Of a stretch of DNA of 64,000 bases, positions 57,701 to 64,000 are shown piece after piece. This DNA is from Onthophagus taurus. Lineage: Eukaryota; Arthropoda; Insecta; Coleoptera; Scarabaeidae. The translations under genes were made by a program, and so were the position numbers. The notes under the pieces were generated by a model that saw only the letters and a list, made by a program, of their open reading frames with translations, made no database searches and was not told where the DNA came from. The stretch's first letter is position 1; each line of letters begins with the position of its first letter. The stretch spans positions 2,423,001-2,487,000 of the forward strand of contig NC_091972.1 of assembly GCF_036711975.1 (NCBI RefSeq), given 5' to 3'.

Positions 57701-60622
57701 TGAAAGAAACCAATATTGTTAAGAATTACATTTTCTACAACTTTTGTTCTAAAAGTTGTTTTGTAAAATGCTCCGAATGTCAATTGTTACCATTAACAGC
57801 TTGTAAAACTACGAATTCATCTAATTCACCTAATTTTAATATTTTAGTATTTTTCTCAATATTTAGGCATCTCAGAAGAAAACTGAAAGAGACCAATATT
57901 GTTAAGAATTACATTTTCTACAACTTTTGTTCTAAAAGTTGTTTTGTAAAATGCTCCGAATGTCGATTGCTACCATTAAGAGCTTGTAAAACTACGAATT
58001 CATCTAATTTTCATATTTTAGTATTTTTCTCGATATTTAGGCATCTGACAACAAAAGTGAAAGAAACCAATATTGTTAAGAATTACATTTTCTACAACTG
58101 TTGTTCTAAAAGTTGTTTTGTAAAATGCTCCGAATGTCGATTGTTACCATTAACAGGTTGTAAAACTAAGAATTCATCTAATTCACCTAATTTTCATATT
58201 TTAGTGTTTTTTTCGATATTTAGGCATCTGAGAACAAAAGTGAAAGAGAGCAATATTGTCAAGCAGTAAATTTTCTACAACTTTTGTTCTAAAAGTTGTT
58301 TTGTAAAATGCTCCGAATGTCGATTGTTACCATTAACAGCTTATAAAACTACGAATTCATCTAATTTTCATATTTTAGTATTTTTCTCGATATTTAGGCA
58401 TCTGAGAACAAAAGTGAAAGAGAGCAATACTGTCAAAAATTAAATTTTCTACAACTTTTGTTCTAAAAGTTGTTTTGTAAAATGCTCCAAATGTCGACTG
58501 TTACCATTAACAGCTTGTAAAACTACGAATTCATCTAAATTTCATATTTTAGTATTTTTCTCGATATTTAGGCATCTGACAACAAAAGTGAAAGAAACCA
58601 ATATTGTTAAGAATTACATTTTCTAAAACTTTTGTTCTAAAAGTTGTTTTGTAAAATGCTCCGAATGTCGATTGTTACCATTAACAGCTTGTAAAACTAC
58701 GAATTCATCTAATTTTCATATTTTAGTGTTTTTCTCGATATTTAGGCATCTGAAAACAAAAGTGAAAGAGAACAATATTGTCAAGAATTAAATTTTCTAC
58801 AACTTTTGTTCTAAAAGTTGTTTTGTAAAATGCTCCGAATGTCAATTGTTACCATTAACAGCTTGTAAAACTACGAATTCATCTAATTCACCTAATTTTA
58901 ATATTTTAGTATTTTTCTCAATATTTAGGCATCTCAGAAGAAAACTGAAAGAGACCAATATTGTTAAGAATTACATTTTCTACAACTTTTGTTCTAAAAG
59001 TTGTTTTGTAAAATGCTCCGAATGTCGATTGCTACCATTAAGAGCTTGTAAAACTACGAATTCATCTAATTTTCATATTTTAGTATTTTTCTCGATATTT
59101 AGGCATCTGACAACAAAAGTGAAAGAAACCAATATTGTTAAGAATTACATTTTCTACAACTGTTGTTCTAAAAGTTGTTTTGTAAAATGCTCCGAATGTC
59201 GATTGTTACCATTAACAGGTTGTAAAACTAAGAATTCATCTAATTCACCTAATTTTCATATTTTAGTGTTTTTTTCGATATTTAGGCATCTGAGAACAAA
59301 AGTGAAAGAGAGCAATATTGTCAAGAATTAAATTTTCTACAACTTTTGTTCTAAAAGTTTTTTTGTAATATGCTCCGAATGTCGGTTGTTACCATTAACA
59401 GCTTGTAAAACTACGAATTCATCTAATTTTCATATTTTAGTATTTTTCTCGATATTTAGGCATCTGAGAACAAAAGTGAAACAGACCAATATTGTTAAGA
59501 ATTACATTTTCTAAAACTTTTGTTCTAAAAGTTGTTTTGTAAAATGCTCCGAATGTCGATTGTTACCATTAACAGCTTGTAAAACTACGAATTCATCTAA
59601 TTTTCATATTTTAGTATTTTTCTCGATATTTAGGCATCTGAGAACAAAAATGAAACAGACCAATATTGTTAAGAATTACATTTGCTACAACTTTTGTTCT
59701 AAAAGTTTTTTTGTAAAATGCTCCGAATGTCGATTGTTACCATTAACAGCTTGTAAAACTACGAATTCATCTAATTCACTTAATTTTCATATTTTGGTGT
59801 TTTTCTCGATATGTAGGCATCTGAGAACAAAAATGAAAGAGAGCAATATTGTCGAGAATTAAATTTTCTACAACTTTTGTTCTAAAAGTTGTTTTGTAAA
59901 ATGCTCCGAATGTCGATTGCTACCATTAAGAGCTTGTAAAACTACGAATTCATCTAATTTTCATATTTTAGTGTTTTTCTCGATATTTAGGCATCTGAAA
60001 ACAAAAGTGAAAGAGAACAATATTGTCAAGAATTAAATTTTCTACAACTTTTGTTCTAAAAGTTGTTTTGTAAAATGCTCCGAATGTCAATTGTTACCAT
60101 TAACAGCTTGTAAAACTACGAATTCATCTAATTCACCTAATTTTAATATTTTAGTATTTTTCTCAATATTTAGGCATCTCAGAAGAAAACTGAAAGAGAC
60201 CAATATTGTTAAGAATTACATTTTCTACAACTTTTGTTCTAAAAGTTGTTTTGTAAAATGCTCCAAATGTCGATTGTTACCATTAACAGCTTGTAAAACT
60301 ACTAATTCATCTAATTTTCATATTTTAGTATTTTTCTCGATATTTAGGCATCTGACAACAAAAGTGAAAGAAACCAATATTGTTAAGAATTACATTTTCT
60401 ACAACATTTGTTCTAAAAGTTGTTTTGTAAAATGCTCCGAATGTCGATTGTTACCTTTAACAGCTTGTAAAACTACGAATTCATCTAATTCACTTAATTT
60501 TCATATTTTAGTGTTTTTCTCGATATTTAAGCATTTGAGAACAAAAGTGAAAGAGAGCAATATTGTCAAGAATTAAATTTTCTACAACTTTTGTTCTTAA
60601 AATTGTTTTGTAAAATGCTCCG
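54739..60622 (+). repeat. ~174/183-bp satellite array, block 2
   Basis: It has the same monomer and orientation as block 1, about 33 copies, starting about 120 bp after the P450 stop. A two-monomer higher-order unit of 357 bp (174 + 183) is repeated four times in 56713-58140, nearly without difference. This gives a 518-codon open frame (56713-58269) of pure repeat. Other frames of 161 codons occur at 58846 and 60091. Stop-bearing monomers have AGAATTAAATTTTC and open ones AGAATTACATTTTC, a single-base difference. The block ends abruptly at about 60622 where P450 sequence begins. Confidence 0.95.
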
Positions 60623-61277
60623 AAAAAATATAACAGCGCATGCTTTTTCGTTCTTTTTCGGGGGATTCGAATCCACTTCAACCGTTTTAAGTTTCATGGG
60701 TTACGAATTAGCAATTAACCCTGAAATTCAACAAAAACTGCAAGAAGAAATCGATAAAACATTTCAAGAATGTAACGGCAACTTAACTTACGATGCTTTA
60801 CAAAAAATGAGGTACATGGACATGGTGGTTTCGGAAACTTTAAGAAAATGGCCACCAAATCCGTTTACAGATCGAGTTTGCGTCAAACCTTACACAATTC
60901 CTCCAACTAATCAACACGAACAATCTCTTAATTTAGAAGTTGGTCAAACGGTTTGGATACCCATTTATGGGTTACATAATGATCCAGAATATTTCCCAAA
61001 CCCCACTAAATTCGACCCGGAGAGATTCAACGAAGAAAATAAACAAAATATCCCATCAGGAGTTTATGTACCTTTTGGAATGGGACCCAGAAATTGCATC
61101 GGATCTAGAATGGCGTTGTTGGAAATTAAACTATTCTTTTTCAATATGCTAGCTAATTTTGATTTCATTCAAATTAACAAAACAGAAAACCCTTTAAAAT
61201 TAGTTAATTATGGTTTAACTCTAATAACTGAAAATGGTATTTGGGTGGGATTAAAACCGAGAACGTTTAAAAACTAA
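60591..61277 (+). pseudogene. Duplicated 3' fragment of the CYP9-like P450, fused to satellite
   Basis: From about 60625 the sequence matches the P450 from 53967 (codon ~287) through the stop, with 5 differences in ~653 coding bases; four are silent and one changes Met to Thr near the C-terminus. I-helix, ExxR and heme motifs are kept, but the membrane anchor, SRS1 and B-C region are missing. The open frame starts in satellite (MFLKLFCKMLRK) and runs into NITAHAF, giving 228 residues. With no promoter or N-terminal half it is almost certainly non-functional, despite the intact frame. About 120 bp of 3' flank is copied without change. Confidence 0.92.
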
Positions 61278-61396
61278 TTTTATACAAAAAATAATTTAAA
61301 CTATATAAACAGATAAGTTTTATCGCGCATTTTTATTTACTTCTTCTACAAAATTGAACTCAAAGTTAAAAATCTCATTAAATTAATCTCATTTTC

Positions 61397-64000
61397 GTTT
61401 TGTTCTAAAAGTTGTTTTGTAAAATGCTCCGAATGTCGATTGTTACCATTAACAGCTTATAAAACTACGAATTCATCTAAATTTCATATTTTAGTATTTT
61501 TCTCGATATTTAGGCATCTGAGAACAAAAATGAAAGAGAGCAATATTGTCAAGCAGTAAATTTTCTACAACTTTTGTTCTAAAAGTTGTTTTGTAAAATG
61601 CTCCGAATGTCGATTGTTACCATTAACAGCTTATAAAACTACGAATTCATCTAATTTTCATATTTTAGTATTTTCTCGATATTTAGGCATCTGAGAACAA
61701 AAGTGAAAGAGAGCAATACTGTCAAGAATTAAATTTTCTACAACTTTTGTTCTAAAAGTTGTTTTGTAAAATGCTCCAAATGTCGACTGTTACCATTAAC
61801 AGCTTGTAAAACTACGAATTCATCTAAATTTCATATTTTAGTATTTTTCTCGATATTTAGGCATCTGACAACAAAAGTGAAAGAAACCAATATTGTTAAG
61901 AATTACATTTTCTACAACTTTTGTTCTAAAAGTTGTTTTGTAAAATGCTCCGAATGTCGATTGTTACCATTAACAGCTTATAAAACTACGAATTCATCTA
62001 ATTTTCATATTTTAGTATTTTTCTCGATATTTAGGCATCTGAGAACAAAAGTGAAAGAGAGCAATACTGTCAAGAATTAAATTTTCTACAACTTTTGTTC
62101 TAAAAGTTGTTTTGTAAAATGCTCCAAATGTCGACTGTTACCATTAACAGCTTGTAAAACTACGAATTCATCTAAATTTCATATTTTAGTATTTTTCTCG
62201 ATATTTAGGCATCTGACAACAAAAGTGAAAGAAACCAATATTGTTAAGAATTACATTTTCTACAACTTTTGTTCTAAAAGTTGTTTTGTAAAATGCTCCG
62301 AATGTCGATTGTTACCATTAACAGGTTGTAAAACTAAGAATTCATCTAATTCACCTAATTTTCATATTTTAGTGTTTTTTTCGATATTTAGGCATCTGAG
62401 AACAAAAGTGAAAGAGAGCAATATTGTCAAGAATTAAATTTTCTACAACTTTTGTTCTAAAAGTTTTTTTGTAATATGCTCCGAATGTCGGTTGTTACCA
62501 TTAACAGCTTGTAAAACTACGAATTCATCTAATTTTCATATTTTAGTATTTTTCTCGATATTTAGGCATCTGAGAACAAAAGTGAAAGAGACCAATATTG
62601 TTAAGAATTACATTTTCTAAAACTTTTGTTCTAAAAGTTGTTTTGTAAAATGCTCCGAATGTCGATTGTTACCATTAACAGCTTGTAAAACTACGAATTC
62701 ATCTAATTTTCATATTTTAGTATTTTTCTCGATATTTAGGCATCTGAGAACAAAAATGAAAGAGACCAATATTGTTAAGAATTACATTTGCTACAACTTT
62801 TGTTCTAAAAGTTTTTTTGTAAAATGCTCCGAATGTCGATTGTTACCATTAACAGCTTGTAAAACTACGAATTCATCTAATTCACTTAATTTTCATATTT
62901 TAGTGTTTTTCTCGATATTTAGGCATCTGAGAACAAAAATGAAAGAGAGCAATATTGTCGAGAATTAAATTTTCTACAACTTTTGTTCTAAAAGTTGTTT
63001 TATAAAATGCTCCGCATGTCGATTGTTACCATTAACAGCTTGTAAAACTACGAATTCATCTAATTTTCATATTTTAGTGTTTTTCTCGATATTTAGGCAT
63101 CTGAGAACAAAAGTGAAAGAAAGCAATATTGTCAAGAATAAAATTTTCTCAAACTTTTGTTCTAAAAGTTGTTTTGTAAAATGCTCCGAATGTCGATTGC
63201 TACCATTAAGAGCTTGTAAAACTACGAATTCATCTAATTTTCATATTTTAGTGTTTTTCTCGATATTTAGGCATCTGAAAACAAAAGTGAAAGAGAACAA
63301 TATTGTCAAGAATTAAATTTTCTACAACTTTTGTTCTAAAAGTTGTTTTGTAAAATGCTCCGAATGTCAATTGTTACCATTAACAGCTTGTAAAACTACG
63401 AATTCATCTAATTCACCTAATTTTAATATTTTAGTATTTTTCTCAATATTTAGGCATCTCAGAAGAAAACTGAAAGAGACCAATATTGTTAAGAATTACA
63501 TTTTCTACAACTTTTGTTCTAAAAGTTGTTTTGTAAAATGCTCCGAATGTCGATTGCTACCATTAAGAGCTTGTAAAACTACGAATTCATCTAATTTTCA
63601 TATTTTAGTATTTTTCTCGATATTTAGGCATCTGACAACAAAAGTGAAAGAAACCAATATTGTTAAGAATTACATTTTCTACAACTGTTGTTCTAAAAGT
63701 TGTTTTGTAAAATGCTCCGAATGTCGATTGTTACCATTAACAGGTTGTAAAACTAAGAATTCATCTAATTCACCTAATTTTCATATTTTAGTGTTTTTTT
63801 CGATATTTAGGCATCTGAGAACAAAAGTGAAAGAGAGCAATATTGTCAAGCAGTAAATTTTCTACAACTTTTGTTCTAAAAGTTGTTTTGTAAAATGCTC
63901 CGAATGTCGATTGTTACCATTAACAGCTTATAAAACTACGAATTCATCTAATTTTCATATTTTAGTATTTTTCTCGATATTTAGGCATCTGAGAACAAAA
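61397..64000 (+). repeat. ~174/183-bp satellite array, block 3 (continues past window)
   Basis: About 15 monomers follow the P450 fragment and reproduce block 2 at an offset of 6,658 bp (55219 matches 61877, 56008 matches 62666, 56713 matches 63371). The 357-bp unit is present once here against four times in block 2, after which the offset becomes 5,587 bp. The array runs off the window end. Confidence 0.95.

Overview
The window is eukaryotic nuclear DNA from an insect, probably a beetle. It is strongly A+T-rich, has short GT-AG introns, and carries single-copy metazoan housekeeping genes, a CYP9-like cytochrome P450 and many insect-type transposons. The order is inferred from P450 and transposon character only.

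Layout. (1) 1-6300 holds no conserved gene: a foldback element arm, a piggyBac-like relic ending at a TTAA, an inverted cluster of ~120-bp repeats, and a Tigger/pogo-like tail. (2) 6304-19707 is gene-dense. It holds HADHB (mitochondrial trifunctional protein beta, minus, six exons spread over 11.4 kb), the exosome subunit RRP41/EXOSC4 (minus) and roadblock dynein light chain (plus). HADHB introns carry a 6-kb TIR element filled with a ~394-bp satellite, a Mutator-like transposase relic and a non-LTR retrotransposon relic. (3) 20238-29540 holds an XK-related membrane protein (minus, four exons, introns full of foldback elements and a probable solo LTR) head-to-head with Syntaxin-16 (plus). (4) 30010-33830 is a graveyard of nested non-LTR retrotransposons. 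(5) 34209-36539 is a compact cluster: two E2 ubiquitin-conjugating enzymes, UBE2C and UBE2T, head-to-head, and KXD1 convergent with UBE2T. (6) 37889-42580 is a ~298-bp tandem array with coding-like minus-strand frames, split by a non-LTR insertion with a clean target-site duplication. (7) 42870-43800 is a GC-rich island. (8) 45269-46795 is a P-superfamily transposon with an exact 8-bp target duplication and a damaged THAP-domain gene. (9) 46985-64000 is a ~174/183-bp EcoRI-site satellite surrounding a complete CYP9-like P450; the 3' part of that P450 plus following satellite is duplicated 6,658 bp downstream.

The host genes are not a functional operon. The notable theme is repeat structure: satellites living inside transposons, satellites with open reading frames, and a detoxification-type P450 locus being copied by the satellite around it. 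Exon models were built by eye from splice consensus and frame continuity. The six spliced models (HADHB 473 aa, XK-related 395 aa, Syx16 311 aa, UBE2C 174 aa, KXD1 162 aa, CYP9-like 503 aa) and robl (97 aa) all close in frame at lengths normal for their families. I saw no tRNA, rRNA or CRISPR.
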